Of a stretch of DNA of 64,000 nucleotides, positions 12,387 to 26,600 are shown piece by piece (positions within the stretch are counted from its first letter, which is position 1; each line of letters opens with the position of its first letter). The notes under the pieces were generated by a model. The model made no database searches. It saw only the letters and a list, made by a program, of their open reading frames with translations, and was not told where the DNA came from. The position numbers and the translations under genes were made by a program. Origin of the DNA: Paramecium octaurelia (Eukaryota; Ciliophora; Oligohymenophorea; Peniculida; Parameciidae); the NCBI GenBank assembly GCA_905182995.1, contig CAJJDP010000080.1:310001-374000 (forward strand). Reading direction: 5' to 3'.

Positions 12387-13941
12387 AATGATGATTTCAT
12401 GTGAAGTTTTAAGATATTTTCATTATAATTAAATTCAATTACTTCTTTTTATTTATTAATTATAAAAAATGTTTTTTTATCTTTATGACTTCTTTAAGGA
12501 GGCTAACGAAAATCTCAGATAACAAATAGTTGAGTTGACTTTAAATTAGAATTAAAAGATAAAGATATTGAATAATTGAAGTCTCCTCCTAAAGCTACAA
12601 ATCAATTCAAAAATCAAACTTTTAAAAATATAATCGATATAATTTAATCATTGCAAAATAAATTAGAAAATGAAAACTAACATTAAGAAACAAATTAGCT
12701 CAAATGATAAGCTCTTAAGTTAAAGCATAAAAGACACTTTTAAAATACAAATAGCAAATGCAGAATATAATAAAAAATTTAGTATCTTTTTCTTCATAAA
12801 TTTTTAGAAGAAGACAATTCTATTATGCTTGCCACTGATAAATTAATAGATAAAGAAAAGGGTTAATTAATTACATAAAGTCTATATATAAACCTAGCTA
12901 AAAATGAATGAATTAAAGGGAATTAATAATTAAATGACAACAGCTAGAAGAGAAGTCAAAAAATATGATCGCTGGATAATTTTAAGATGCTGCTAAAATT
13001 TTAAACTTAAAAAAGAAAAGATATGGGTTGATGGATTAATCGATAAGGATAAGAATTAAATAAAAAATCCAGAAATCATGGATTTAAATTTTTCCTGATA
13101 TTTCCATTTTTGTCAGATCTTTATTTCGAAATTCCAGATATTGAAATAATCAAAGAAAAATTTGAGTTATTAATCAAACTAATTTTATTACAGCTTTTAT
13201 CTCTCAACTCAATTATCGAGTTATTTGAATCCTTAGTAAAAACACATAGAAGCAGCCCTTCTAGAAGATTAGACTAAATATAAAATTAGTTTTGATATCT
13301 TAAAATATATAAATAGAGGTTTATAGAGAATTAGGGAGACTACTTTAAAAAATTAGATATTTGAATCCTTCAATTAATGAAAAATCATGTTAGACCTTCG
13401 ATATTGCAAGGATTGTTAATGCTGAAAATTTTTTAATTTAGATACAAAAAATTAATAAAATGAAGTTTTAAACCCAAAGCCTTTTGGGCGAATGAAACAA
13501 ATCGATGCTGAGTAATAGACAGAAGATATAGATTTAAATTAATTCCTTCTTAGTTCTATGACACCATAGATGCTCTGAGCCATGCCCTAACTTCACACTA
13601 AAGGCGATTTAATTGAAGATTAGCAATAAGACTAAGATAAAAGCATCTTCTCTTTGAGAAATGGAACTAAAGATGATTAAGCTTTTGATACGGATAATTA
13701 ATAAAAATAGTCGAAAAAATAACGTTATAATTAAAATACACGTAGAAGAAATGGTATAATTCAATCGATGAATGTTTAAGAGCTTGTGAAGAATTAGAAA
13801 GATTGTCAGAAATAGAAGCTTAATATAATCACTTAAGTTAGCAGTATTTAAATTCCAAGAACGAATTAAAGAAATAAAAAGTAAATATAAGGATGTATTA
13901 GACAAATTTTTGATCTTGAAATAAAGAAAATGCAGCAATGA
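12387..13941 (+). pseudogene. Broken coiled-coil coding remnants downstream of the giant gene
   Basis: The strand stays protein-like, but in pieces that change frame every 100-200 nt. Examples are EANENLRQQIVEL near 12500, KDKDIEQLKSPPK near 12560, NKLAQMISSQVKAQKTLLK near 12690, and ECLRACEELERLSEIEAQY near 13765-13830. The last stop is the TGA at 13939-13941. One short intron is plausible (26 nt starting with the GT at 12782), but most frame changes have no GT...AG pair of the right length. This may be a former C-terminal extension of the coiled-coil gene or a separate dead gene. Neighbouring genes read cleanly, so general sequencing noise is a poor explanation. Confidence 0.45.
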
Positions 13942-14067
13942 ACAGTATTTTAGTTTAGTTTATAGTTTTGCAAAACCTCAAGCATTATTTATTATTATTT
14001 TTACAATTGCAAAAGAATGTTACTATAATGAAATAATCTATGTTAATATTTCCTTTTTTATAATATG

Positions 14068-17000
14068 TCAAGCAAATTTACTTTCATCTTCATTTTCTCC
14101 AGGATTTTTCGCTAAATGAATGGGTTCGTATTCATTTTCATATTCGTCATCCTCTTCAATTTATTTTCTAAACTTAATATAATCTATTAATAATGACACC
14201 AATTATAATATAAAATCGGTCACAATAAGTTCTGCAACTAAAGTACAAGCAAGCCCTATACCCCAATAAATTACAAGTCTATCATAAACTAAAAAGTATG
14301 ATAATGTTGAAATTAAAAATCCCACAAACAATAATAGCGTTGTTATTAAGTAACTAAAGAATGTGTAAATACATTGTTTTTTTCTCTAACCTCTGTTATT
14401 TAAATATTCACATAATAAATTAAATACTCTAAGCAACAAACTTACTCCACTTGTAAATAATATTATTTTATCTAACTATATTATCTACATATTCACAATA
14501 AATCCAAGAATTCCAGTAATCATGCTTACTCTACTCATTAACATAAGCAACCTTTATTTACGACCAAAATTTTTCTTAAACAAAAATATTCCGCCTAATA
14601 AATTGTTTACCTAATAGCAATTCGAAATTCGATTTTCAGAATTAAACTATCTAACTGGCTATTCTTATTGCAATTCCTGTTATGGCTTTTCTGGGCTATC
14701 AGATGGGCTATTAGGTTCTCCCTCGCTTGGCATTATTTGAGCTCTTCTCACTCTATTTAAAACCGAAACTTTTTTTATGTTAGGAGGCTATTTGCTGAAT
14801 CCTGGAAGAATTGGAATAGTAGTATCAATATCTTTTGAATCTTTGATATGCCCGATAATCAAGAAGATCAAAATTAGAAGAGAAAATCCACCAAAGGCAA
14901 AAAGTATGTATAATCGATCTAATACAAAGTTAAGATCGAAATAGAATGGTTTAAAATAATACTAGTAATCGTCAACTAAAGTTACGTATCCTGCATCACA
15001 AGAGCATGTGATAGGAGGAGTTTATGATGAAGTTTGGCAACCAGTATCATCAAAGGTTTTAGCATCTGTACTTAAAATACAAACCAAATTAGTATCGACA
15101 GAAATGAAATCAAACACTTTTTATTTTGGTCTTATTTTTTTTAGCTCAGTATATTACCTTACCTAGCCCTCCGATTTGTAATAAAGTTATTGAGTATGAT
15201 TTGGGTAAGGGAAATTATTTTATAGTCTAAGAATATTTGTTTCGAAATAGCTATCAACATAATTATTTTCTGTCACTAAAAGCCTCTTTTTTTGAGTAGA
15301 TTTTTTTTATATCGTTATTGACATAGAACTGGAAGTATAATTTTGTGTCTCCCCTTCTAATAATATATCTCCTGTATATAAAATTAATGTATTATAACTA
15401 TCAAATAATTTTTAATTAATTGTCTGCATTTAACCTACATAAGAATCATTAGTGAATAATTATTTATTTAGAGATGATAAAAAGTTTAAAATTTTAAAGG
15501 CTGCTTAATAATTAATAGATTACAGGGTTTATGAAATGATCCCTGTATCTGTATTTTGAGGTTGAAGGAAAGTATCTATCTATGAAAACAACTACTCAGT
15601 TTTTGTTAATTCAAATACAGATTTGAAATATGATAGTTAATATAGAAGGGATAGAGAATTCATCACAACTTAAGACTATTCTGCCTAAGACAAGTCTGAG
15701 TAGAGTTTAGTGGCAAGTTAATCCCAAACATTTTAATCATTTAAAATGCCAGAACAATCCGAAAAAGTAGAGTAATCCTAATCACAAACACATACTTTAT
15801 TAACGCATTCTCCCCGATTCCAACAATTATAATTGCATTTGATATTTTCTAGTAAATAAAGTTCCATAATAACAATTTAATCCAATACTAGATTGGTTTG
15901 ATTGAAATCTATATAATCATAAACAAATTCAATATTATTTTTTACACTAACTGCAGTTTTTGCTTTATGCACTGTAACCTCCACATAACTCATTCCAAAT
16001 TAATCATCTTTGTTTACTTTAACTAGAAGATATTTACACGAAGGGAGAATACTTTGTATCGTTTTGTCTTTTCCCCAATCTAATAATAGATATCCATTGT
16101 TATTCGAAAAATTACCGATATCCCATTCTAGATCTTGGAAATTGTTATAAATGTAAACTTGGTACTATGTAGAATCTGTTTCATTTTTTACTCCATCATC
16201 GATAACTAATGAAAACTCTGTTGAAAGGGAATAACCTGAAGTAGGTGAAACACTTAATTTGCTCAAGAATAGAGCTGGTTTAACTCTCAAATTATATCGA
16301 TTTAAAGTTCCTCCAACAATAACACTGATGTCTTACTATGTCTACAGATTTCCTAGATAAAGATATAAATTTAGTCGAAGAACTGATTTTTCAATGTATT
16401 CAATCTTTATTATTTTGAAATATCGAATAATAACTAAATAATAGGATGAGACATCTAGATTATAAAGTAAGTTATCAGTGACAACTAAAATGTCTTTATT
16501 TCCGATATCAGTATTAAAAATTTATTCAGTCATATTCAAATCGCTAACTATGATCTGTTAATTTAGGGTGACTGAACGAGTTTCTTTTTTTATTGTACAA
16601 GAAAATTAGTAGACAAAGCCAGAGGGTAAATTAGAAACATTTAAGGTTTCATTATTGCCCATAACTAAAGGTTTGTTAAGTGTTGTTCTACAAGGAATAT
16701 TGTAAAATAGATTAACGCAATTCCAAGTGTAACTGAGACCAATTTTGCTTAGATTTTTAGCAACATCATTATCTGAAGCATTGACTGTAAGGTTAAATTG
16801 GTTGATTCCAACTATTCTATCTGATGTTAGGAATTCAGAGTAGAGCTAATTACTACCAATTTTCAACTTTTTGCTTAGTTTTATATCTCCAACAGAAATA
16901 TCTAATAAATATTCTTAACTGGCTTTTAACTTACCTTCAGGTATTTTGAAGGACGTATCAACTCCAGTATCTGCCGCAATAGAAGAATCATACTGACTTG

Positions 17001-20000
17001 TACCAGAAGTGCTGGATTTAATTGATAAGGAAACTGGATAGCTTTCTGTTAGTTCCTAAACATTACCACCTGAGCATGAGTAGGAATAGATAGTAAAGGG
17101 GACTGCTATCTCAAGATTAGCATAATATGTAGCAGTTTCATCGAAAGTAGTTAAAAGTGATGGGTTAGTTGACTTTGTCATTACTTTAAAAGTTGTAGTT
17201 TTATTATATCCTAAGAAATTAGAATAATTAACAGTGATATAATAAGCTGAGTCTGGCAGCATAGTTCCTCCTGGTATTTTGATATATGAAGATCCATCAT
17301 ACGAACTTAATACAGAATTGATTGCCTCCTCTGTGCTATTAGTCGTCCATTTATTATAGATCATTGCTCTGCCTCCATTATATACTTCCTTGATAACTTC
17401 AATGGAAAGATCCATACAATAGGATATTGCATTTTCTGGATATGAGAGTATCACATTAGGAATAATTGCAGTAGACAAGACCAACTGAGTATTATTAAAC
17501 TTTTCAATATATATATCTTAACATAGTTGTAGACTATTATCGATAAATACTTTTTCCTTAAATTCAATTACATCATTAGGCATAATTGTAGGGTTATTAC
17601 CTAATTATATAATGTATTTGTTTCCATTCTGTTAGCAAATAGGAGATTCTCCAAAATTTGTATTTTTGAACCATAGTTAACAATTCTCTTTGCTAAAGAA
17701 GTAGGCATCCTCTGAGTTTGTAGTGATTGAGTATGTAAAAATTACGATAATTTGAGTGAAATCACTACTAAATCTAACTGATTCAGCGAAAGACAATTTG
17801 CATGATATACAATAATCAGATACAACAGGTGGTGGACGTTTACAAAGGCAATCAGGAGGTTCAAGATTGAATGAACAAGTTAAGCAATACGATTGTGATT
17901 AGCAAGTCACACATGGAGGTTAGCACTTTTAGCAATTCAAACTCTTTCTGTCATCATAATATCCAGTTTAGCAATAACATTAAGGGGCATTTTGACGATC
18001 TCCTCTACATTGAATACAATTATATTTAGATTCTAGACATGAGATACATCTAAATGCGCATGAATCACAGGATACTTAATTTAAGAATGTTCCGACTGGA
18101 CAAATACCGATACAAAAGTCTTCCTTTCTTTCAAAGCCAGTTTGACATTCTATGCAATCTTCGTTTGTTCCACCATTACAAGTCTTGCATTCTAATGAGC
18201 ATTTAGAACATATTTTATCTACAACATTCTTATAATACCCATCAGGACAATCATAAATACATTGACCTTAATGTTTAACTTTAGTATTTGGACATTCATC
18301 CAAACATTACAAATTGCCTAAACCATCATTATTCACCAATTTACTACAAGTGGCCTCACACTGATAATTGACGAGATTTTGATAAAAATTATTTTTACAA
18401 GTTCTTAGACATTCTGTTCCTTATTAGAAATATTTAGCTGCACATTTTGAGCAAGATGTATCTGAAGAACATTCAATGCATTCTTATGGGCAAATCTAAC
18501 ATTTTAAGTTGACATCAGGGTAGTACCCTTTGGGACATTGTAATAAACAATGGTCTTAATATTTTAAATGAGTATTTGGACAAACAGCTACACATTTCTT
18601 AAGTGAATCAACCATAAGAAGAGTTCCAGGGCATTTTTCAACGCAAACATAACCGTAATCACTTCTATAATAGGTTGGATTTTCGTCACAGGTTAATGAG
18701 CAAGTTCTTCCATCTAGATAGTAATTGGCTGAACATTTGGAACAATTATAATTTGTTCCATCATCACATCGAGAACATTTAGGATCACAGACTTTGCATG
18801 TGTCTACGTCTAAATATTTTCCTAATGAACAATAATATGTGCATTTTTATCCATCTACATTAAAATTGGCTGGACATTAATCGTAGCATTCAAAAGTAGT
18901 ACCATCATCTAAGTAGTAATTTGGACATGTAGATTCACATATGAATGTTACAGTATTGTGATATTTTCTATCGCTTGGACAAATTTGAACACAAATTGTA
19001 TCATATAAATAATAACCACCTTTACAATCTATGCAATTAGATGGTCCACCCTCACTACATTTATTACATTCATTAGCACATAACAAACAACCATTATTAG
19101 TTACTTCTGGATAAGTTCCATCAGGACATGTGCCTTAGCATTTTTGTTCGTAGGCATAGGATCCATTTGGACATTTCAAAACACATGTACTGTTGTATTG
19201 ATAAAATTAAGGAGGACATGCTGTCAAACATCTTTAATTTAATGAATCTTCTAAAGGATAGTCGACTGGACAAGAAACATCGCAGTTTCGACCAACTAAA
19301 AACTAACCTGGAACACATTTTATGCAATTTTCACTTATTCCTGGTTAGTCAACATTATCACATGTGAGGCATCCAGTAGCACATTGTTGACAAACAAAAC
19401 CGTTAAAAGATTTAGATTATGAAGTGAATTTTAAAGTTACTGTAATTACATTCTCCACAGCAACATAACCATCAGGACATTACATAACACATTTATTGAG
19501 AGAATCCTCAAATTGGTTTGTTGGACATGTATATAAGCACTACATTCCGTATTAAACTCCAGGAGCTAAACAGGTGTCCGTGCACTCATTTTCTATTTAA
19601 TTAGCAAACTTTTTAGCATCAGCACAAAAGTCTTCGCAGATATTCTATAAGAAGTAATAGCCAAAATTGCATTTCGTGCATTCTTTATTTGAGCTTCCAG
19701 TACATTCATAACATTTACTATGGCAACTTTTACAAATACCATTTTCATTAAAAGTATTTTATGGACATGATGATAAGCATGTTTACAAATATTATTTATA
19801 TCCATTCGGGCATTTCATGCTGCAATATTTAAGATCATCAGTCACTACTTGATATACTTCGCAGCCGTCAATGCAACTCATCTTATCAGTGTCTTTATAA
19901 ATTGTATCACAAGTAGAACTGCATAATTAAGTGGCCTTAAGCAAATATTAATTAGCAGGGCAATCTACACACGATGTACCATTAATACAAGAATTACAAC

Positions 20001-21755
20001 TAGTATCACAAGCTAAGCATTGCGAATTATCCAAATAATATTTGCTATTGCATTTTAAACTTATAGAAGAAGATGTATTTATAGTACTGAAATCTCCACT
20101 ATATTTACTAATGCATTCATATGTTCCTGTCAAACAATGAGTTGCAATTGTTAGGGCAGAACATTTGTTACTACTTAATGTTGAACCCACAACACATTAC
20201 GTACAAGTGTTAACATTAGAACCTCTTAAACAATTATCAACATTGATGACTAAACAAGATGGCGAGGAGAAATATTGCCCTTAAGGACATTAGAGTAAAT
20301 CAGAAGAAATTAAAGTAGAAGGATTATTTTATGTTCCTGCCTCTTTGCACATGTTATATGGATCTGGAGTTCCTTTGCAAGCTATGCATATAGGGTATAA
20401 CTCCCCAACCTCTATGACGCATGATTTCGTGCCTGGAGAACTGTAAAATTGATAGTTATACCCTTTGAATATTCTAATATTAGCGTATTTGAAATATTTA
20501 GAAGCATCATTGTTCCAAACAGTCGTTGTTGGATAATCTCCAATAAAATATTGATCTGATAAAGAATCACTATAAACTTTAAATGATTTTTTCCCGTATT
20601 CCTAAAATGTAGGTGTTGTAATGTCAAATAATGCCATACCTGGATTAGCGTTATCTGGATAAAAATTTAAATTGTTATAAACAGAAATCAATATTGGAAT
20701 CCATTGGTTCAGAGGAGCGGACAATTAACCATGAGATTCTCCAACTACTCCTCCAACCTATACTTAAACATTGAAGGTTGACGAAGAAGAAATAAATCTT
20801 ATCTAAACTAATGGATTCGAATTCTGGTCAACTCTGTATATAAAGTTCATTTCACTATTTGTATTCATGATGTAAACATTCACTGATATCATAAACTTGT
20901 CCCCAAAACTACTTCTCAAATTATTAAATTGAGCATATTGACCTTTTTAGAATTACCAACCCCATTTGGTATCAAATGTTACACCATTCTTTAAATCTCC
21001 AACATCTTAACTTGATGATAAAGAGTTTAATGCCGATGTAGTTGATGGAAGTAATGTCATCCAATAAGTGATGTATTCTACATCAAAATTATATGCTTAT
21101 CTAGTTGTTTCTGTATAAAGATTGCCGTAATAAGTAAATTCTTTATATTTACCACAAAATCCATTGAAGTTGAAGAGACTTACTACTTTATTTTTAATGA
21201 CTATTCCTGTTGAATCAGTAAAAGTTGAAATTGTTTTAAGTTCCAAGGCTGAAGAATATATGTAAATTCTGGGTAGTGTATCTGAATGTGTTACTAATTT
21301 GTAATATAATAGTTTTTTAGTTAAATTTATTGAAACCAAAACATAGATCCATCTGTTATCAACATCAGTTATCATTAACTCAGAAGTTTCTAATGTCATG
21401 CAATCCTTCGTCGTATAACAACTCTGAACTTTAAACTATTCATTTAGAGTGGCTGCCAGATGAAAATTCCTATTTTATAATTCACTTAATGTACGCATAA
21501 TTATTGGTATCTGGCCCAATTAAGAAAAGGAGGTTTTTAGAGGTGCTTGTTGATGAATCTTTTTTGAACCAACCTGCAACTGTAAATGATGAATAGGCTG
21601 GACCCAGAAGGCTGTTTGGTATTTACAAAATATTAGATTACGTATCGCAAGGCCCAGACTAATAATTAAAACCCATTATTTACCTATACAGTTGTGAATG
21701 GTTTGTAGATAAAGTATCCAAATGAAAGGGAAAATAGTGAAAAAAATATCAGCAT
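14068..21755 (-). CDS. Large cysteine-rich, GPS-like, multi-span surface protein
   Basis: Predicted cell-surface protein of roughly 2,500 aa. The start at 21755 gives a hydrophobic signal peptide (MLIFFSLFSLSFGYFIY). Two 25-nt introns (21659-21683 and 21470-21494) restore the frame of the N-terminal, possibly lectin- or LamG-like, region. Residues encoded between about 20400 and 17800 carry dozens of Cys-rich furin/EGF-like repeats of the type CPxGYYLDxxxxxC...C. Then come beta-rich, REJ/Ig-like segments. Near 15060-14980 a cluster VCILSTDAKTFDDTGC followed by CSCDAGY resembles a GPS autoproteolysis site, directly before a membrane span (FAFGGFSLLILIFLIIG at about 14840-14900). Several more spans follow at about 14150-14560, then an acidic cytoplasmic tail ending at the TGA at 14068-14070. 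The architecture recalls REJ/polycystin-1-like proteins of ciliates. The exact family is not certain, and other small introns may be present. Confidence 0.75.
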
Positions 21756-21784
21756 ATTTTCAAAATAATTAATTTATATAATTT

Positions 21785-22727
21785 TCATTAAGTCAACTAG
21801 GACTTTAATAACGATTATTCTAATTATTAAATCTATTATTAAAGATCTTTGTCTTATTTTTACAGTAAATCTTCGGTTTCCAAAATTTTTTGATAATTTA
21901 GATAACTCATATTTTGGCTAGAAATAAAGAATTCATTACTAATTTTGATTGTAAGTCTTTAATTTAAAGTAAGTGAATAAGCATTCATTTTCCTCTCCAG
22001 CTCTTATTTAGACATTTTATATAATTTTAGTATAGCTTAATCGAATCATTTTTTTCTGAAGTTGACTTTCTAATTACAAATTTCTTGTATCTTATACTTC
22101 TGAAATTCGTTTAATGTTACTAGATTATTTTATCTGATTTGAATATTCATTCAATTTAACATTGAAATCATAAATTATTTCAAATACCTCATCCTTTTAT
22201 TCAACTTTGAGAAATTAAAATAGTTATTATTCTCTTTCTAAATTGTAATTCGAGATTTATTTTCTTCATCTAATTCCCCCATCAACTAGTTTAATTTTTG
22301 ATCATATAATTAATCTCTTTTTATTAACCAACTACTATTACTAGATCTATTCTTGATTTTTATCTTCTTAATTTTGGCCTTTTTTAGTATTCGTTACGAT
22401 ATAACTGTTTATTTTAAAAACAATCCTTTTTGATTTGATGGTCTTTTTACTATTATTGTTATTATTATTTAATACCTATTTATTAGTCTTCTTATTATTT
22501 TTTTCCTTTTAAATCATTTTCTTCAGTTCAGTTCATTTCATTTCAAATCAATTATCTTTTATTAATCAATAATTTCCACCTCTTCTAATAGCCTTTTCTA
22601 TTTTAGAACTTGATGAAGATATAAGTGTATTTACTTTTCTTCTCTTTTTAATTGCTTTTTCTATTGCTTTTGTAAATAAAAATTTTTAATTGCTCTTTAT
22701 TTTATTATGTAATTCTTTTAATTTCAT
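21785..22727 (-). CDS. Coiled-coil protein, exon structure unresolved
   Basis: Minus-strand sequence here reads as charged coiled coil in several frames that need short introns. It begins at a candidate ATG at 22727 (MKLKELHNKIKSNQKF) and passes blocks such as QKLNQLMGELDEENKSR and VQDTRNLQLESQLQKKM. It ends with ETEDLLQKQDKDLQQQIQQL and a TGA at 21785-21787. That stop lies only 29 bp upstream of the next gene's start at 21755. Not all junctions could be assigned, so decay cannot be excluded. No specific family is recognised. Confidence 0.5.
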
Positions 22728-22827
22728 TTAATTGTGCTGTTAGCTAATATTAATATAAATTCTAAATTATTTTTAAATTTTCAATCTAAAAAAGTCTGAT
22801 ATTAAGAACTATCAAAAACGTTGCTTT

Positions 22828-23609
22828 ATGAATAATATAAACTTTCCTATTTAAAAACCAAGTTATGTGTATTATATTTAAAAACTATTTAGAACTTTAA
22901 GCATTTTCTAAATTATTATTTTTAATCACTACCTCCTTTCTCAAAGAAGTAACTCCTTTGCATATAAGAATTTTTGATCCTTAAGTTGGATTCCCTAATA
23001 GTGAGGATGCCAATTTAAGTAAGTCATCAAGTATCAATGCATATTTGCAAGAATCTTAATCAATTATCACACAATTACAAAATGTAACAGTCCAGCAATA
23101 GTTTAATAAATTTATTTCTTCTCATAAGGACTATAATTTAAATTATCTAAATTTTAGGTGCAGTGGCTCTTTTAGTATCTGGATTGAAATAAAAGTGAAT
23201 AAATTGTCCAAATCTACTAGAGTGGTCATTCTTGCAGATTAGCTTTATCAAATGCTTCGAGAACAGGATTAGAAGCAAATATTTATTATTAAATAGTCTG
23301 CTCATGATAAATTATTCTAAATAAGCTATTTTTGATTCTGCTGCTAAATAAATTAAAAGTATGTTTGTTGATCCACTTTCTCCTGATATCATCATTGAAC
23401 ATATTCTTAACTCTTTTTTTAAAGTCTCAAATAATTAGTCGATAAAAGAAGATTTTGTATTCCTTATTTTGTCTGAGGATCAACTCTTAATTTACTTGAA
23501 GAATTATCTTCATTTATCCTTATAATTTTACATACTTCTTTTTCATTTTCTATCCAAACTTCATCATCATAACTCATATAAATTATTTAGTAATTATTAA
23601 AATAAATGA
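22828..23609 (+). CDS. Unknown protein, one unresolved junction
   Basis: The ATG at 22828 and a 31-nt GT...AG intron (starting with the GTTATG at about 22865) give a continuous protein. It includes FLKEVTPLHIRIFDPQVGF and a middle part with Ser/Gln-rich and Ile/Leu-rich segments. Near 23330 the frame must shift by one, and I found no matching intron. After that it reads DSAAKQIKSMFVDPLSP. The only TGA in that frame (23607-23609) overlaps the next gene's ATG (23606), which is unusual for a eukaryote, so the true 3' end may differ. I do not recognise the family. Confidence 0.45.
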
Positions 23610-26600
23610 AAAACGAAATAATCATCCTTTTTTTGCTGTTAATAGCAAGGCCATTACAAGCAGAAAATGGTTTTCAATTTTTTGATTAAAAGGGAGATAT
23701 TTCTTTTGAGAATGTTAAGGTTAATCTAAAAAAAATATAAAAAAAATAAATAGAACCTTAAGAATCTGTCAAAGAAGTTCCTAAATAATCGTAAACAGGA
23801 AAATCATAAAAAGAGTTATTAGAGGAATAATTGCAATAGATAGAAAAATATAAACCTTCTAATATTACTGTTGAAGGAGGGAGAGTATTCACGCAATCAT
23901 AATAAAATTAATAAAAGGATTTGGATGAAAATTCAGAGGTTGATGAATAAACTGAGAGTTATGATGAAGATGAAATTGATCAGGAGGATGAGGTTCTTTT
24001 AGCAATCTAATAAATATCAGCAGACGCTTAACTAGATGCGATTGAGTTTATTTTCAAAAAACGGCAGATAGATTATTAAAGAATGAAAAACCTAATAGAA
24101 ATGATTGATCAATAAGAAATTAATGTAAAAATGAATTAAATTTATGAACTCAGTTCTAAATACTCATTTTTATAAGTGTTTTAACAAGTTCTTAGTGAAT
24201 TACACATTGATTTCATAGAAGATAAGGAGGACTATACTAATGAGGATGAATCGTCAGATAGTAGTGATAATACAGATGAATAAAGTGATAATGATATTGA
24301 TGCAAATTAATTTAATGAATTATAGACAGATTTTACTTTTGATGATTTAATTGATTTTGATGATGATGAGTTATAAGATGGCAAATCTGATGACTAAGAA
24401 GAAACCAACCAAGATTAATAAGATGATTTTGATTTTTATGACTCTGATAATACTCCAGACGATCTGTATAATTAAGATTTTGAAACTTTAGAGTTAGATG
24501 ATTCATAGTTCTAAATTTAAAATTCTTTTATTACAGACAGCTAGGTAAAATAATCAATTGCTGAAGAAGAAACTAATATTGAAGTAGAAGAAGAAGAACT
24601 TTTAACAGAAGAAGAACATACAATAAACTTTATTGAATTTTAGAAATAATAATAGCAATTAGAAGAGGAGTTAGTTTATTCTGAATTCGAAGAATTGATA
24701 GAATAAAGCTATTCTGAAGAGGAAGAAGAAGAGTTTCATTCTAATATGTAATCTTGATAAATTGATCTTAGCTAAGATATTATTTAGAATTCGCAAGAAC
24801 AATCAGGTAACCAAGAACGTAATTATTAACCACTAAAAGTTGATAATCCAATTTTTCTATAAAAAGTGGAAGACATAATCCTGAGTAAGGAAGAGTAGGA
24901 TTAAACATATATTGATGAAAATATACCTGTGGCAGTATTAAATTTTCAAGAAAGTGACAACATCTCTGAAGTAAAATTGCAAAAGGAATTTGAATTCAGC
25001 CCAAAAAAATTTGATAATTTCAATAAGGATTTAAGCTCATTGTAAGCTTAATTTAATATATCAAATGAAAATTTAGATCTAATTAATAAAAAATATGAAT
25101 AAATGAACTCAATCTTCAATCCAGAAATTAAAATTGAAGAGAACGATCCGCTTAAAAAATAAGAATAATAATAACCACAATTTATTTAAATTTCATAATA
25201 AACAGAAGAGAATCAGGAACAATAATCAACTAGTACTAATGATTAAGAAAATACTAATGAAAATGAAGAATCTAAGGTTGAATCAGAACATAGTAATGAG
25301 AATGCAGATAAAGTAGAAACAATTGATAATAGGAACCAAGACAACTATACTGAAAAACAAATATCGGCTGATTAAAAGCCTGTAGTAGAAAAATAAAATA
25401 ATGATGAGTAAGTCTAATAAGAATATAAATCAGCTTAAAAATAATAAATTCCTTTGAGCAAACCTGCATAACCTCATGAATTGGAGTTTGAGAAGCCACA
25501 ATAGAAGTAATAAAAATCGGAGGAGGAAATTGCATAAGAGAAAGAAATGAAAGCTAGAGCTCGTTATGCTAAGAGATATTAGGCTTTGGATGTTGCCAAT
25601 GAGGAACAAAAAAAGAAAGAATAAGAGGAAACTCACTATGTAGATGTCGACAAAAGCATTGATGATATTTTTATCATTCAATCCTTGGCTTCAACTAAAA
25701 AAAATAATGTTATAGAAATGAAGAACTTAAATGAAGAAACAAAATCAGAGCCATTATAAGAGCCTAATTAAGAAAATGATGCAAAAATTGAAGTATATAA
25801 TTCTGTTACTTAAAAAAATTTGAGCAAGGCTAATAATTAAAAGACTTAGCATTTTGTAGAGGCTTTTGTTTAAGATATGTCTCTAAAATCATATACTTGT
25901 GATCCAAGCTATTATGGTCCAAATAAGGAGGCCCGTTAATTTGCTTGTTAATGCTCCTCAAAAATATTCTTATTAGATGAAGAATCATGGTATTTAGCAG
26001 GTACCATTTAATATTATAAATAATATGAAAAGCTATTTGAATAAATTAAAAAAACTATTCCATTAGTTTTTGTTGGAACATCTAAAGATAAAGTTTGTTT
26101 CTCATCATAAATGCACTAACCTGTAATATTAAATGATTTTTTAAGAGAATTATTTTTTAAGACCAAAATTTAAAATAAATTTATCTAAATTCCTACTATC
26201 ATTTCAATGTCCTATATGTAATTAGAATACTCAGATAATTAAATTCATAATTTCATGATGGAAGCAGAATCAAATGATGAAATCAAACTTGCTTATGGAT
26301 TTAATGTTCGCTAAATTTTAATGAAATTAGCTTAAGAAAATCTTAACATTTAATATGTGGGTTCATTTTTAGTTCATTAACAGCAAGTTCCATTTAGATT
26401 AACTAATTAATATGGTTCATTAAAAGTAGATACTATGGAGATTACTGTACAATTACCACAAGATGAATTAATTTGTCTACAAATCTGTGAGTAAATTTTG
26501 AGTGGTGATGTTGCACAACAATTAAAAGCTTTTATTAACTTCAAAAAAGGTTAATATTAAATAACTGTTAAAGTATTGAGTTCAAATGAAAGCTTTGAAA

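Noticed and set aside
21470-21494. Frame break near the N-terminus of the large surface protein.
   Set aside because: A 25-nt intron with GTACAT...AATAG explains it.
24755-24757. In-frame TGA in the acidic secreted protein looked like a nonsense mutation or recoding site.
   Set aside because: It lies inside a 24-nt GTAATC...CTTAG intron (24748-24771), and the frame is the same on both sides.
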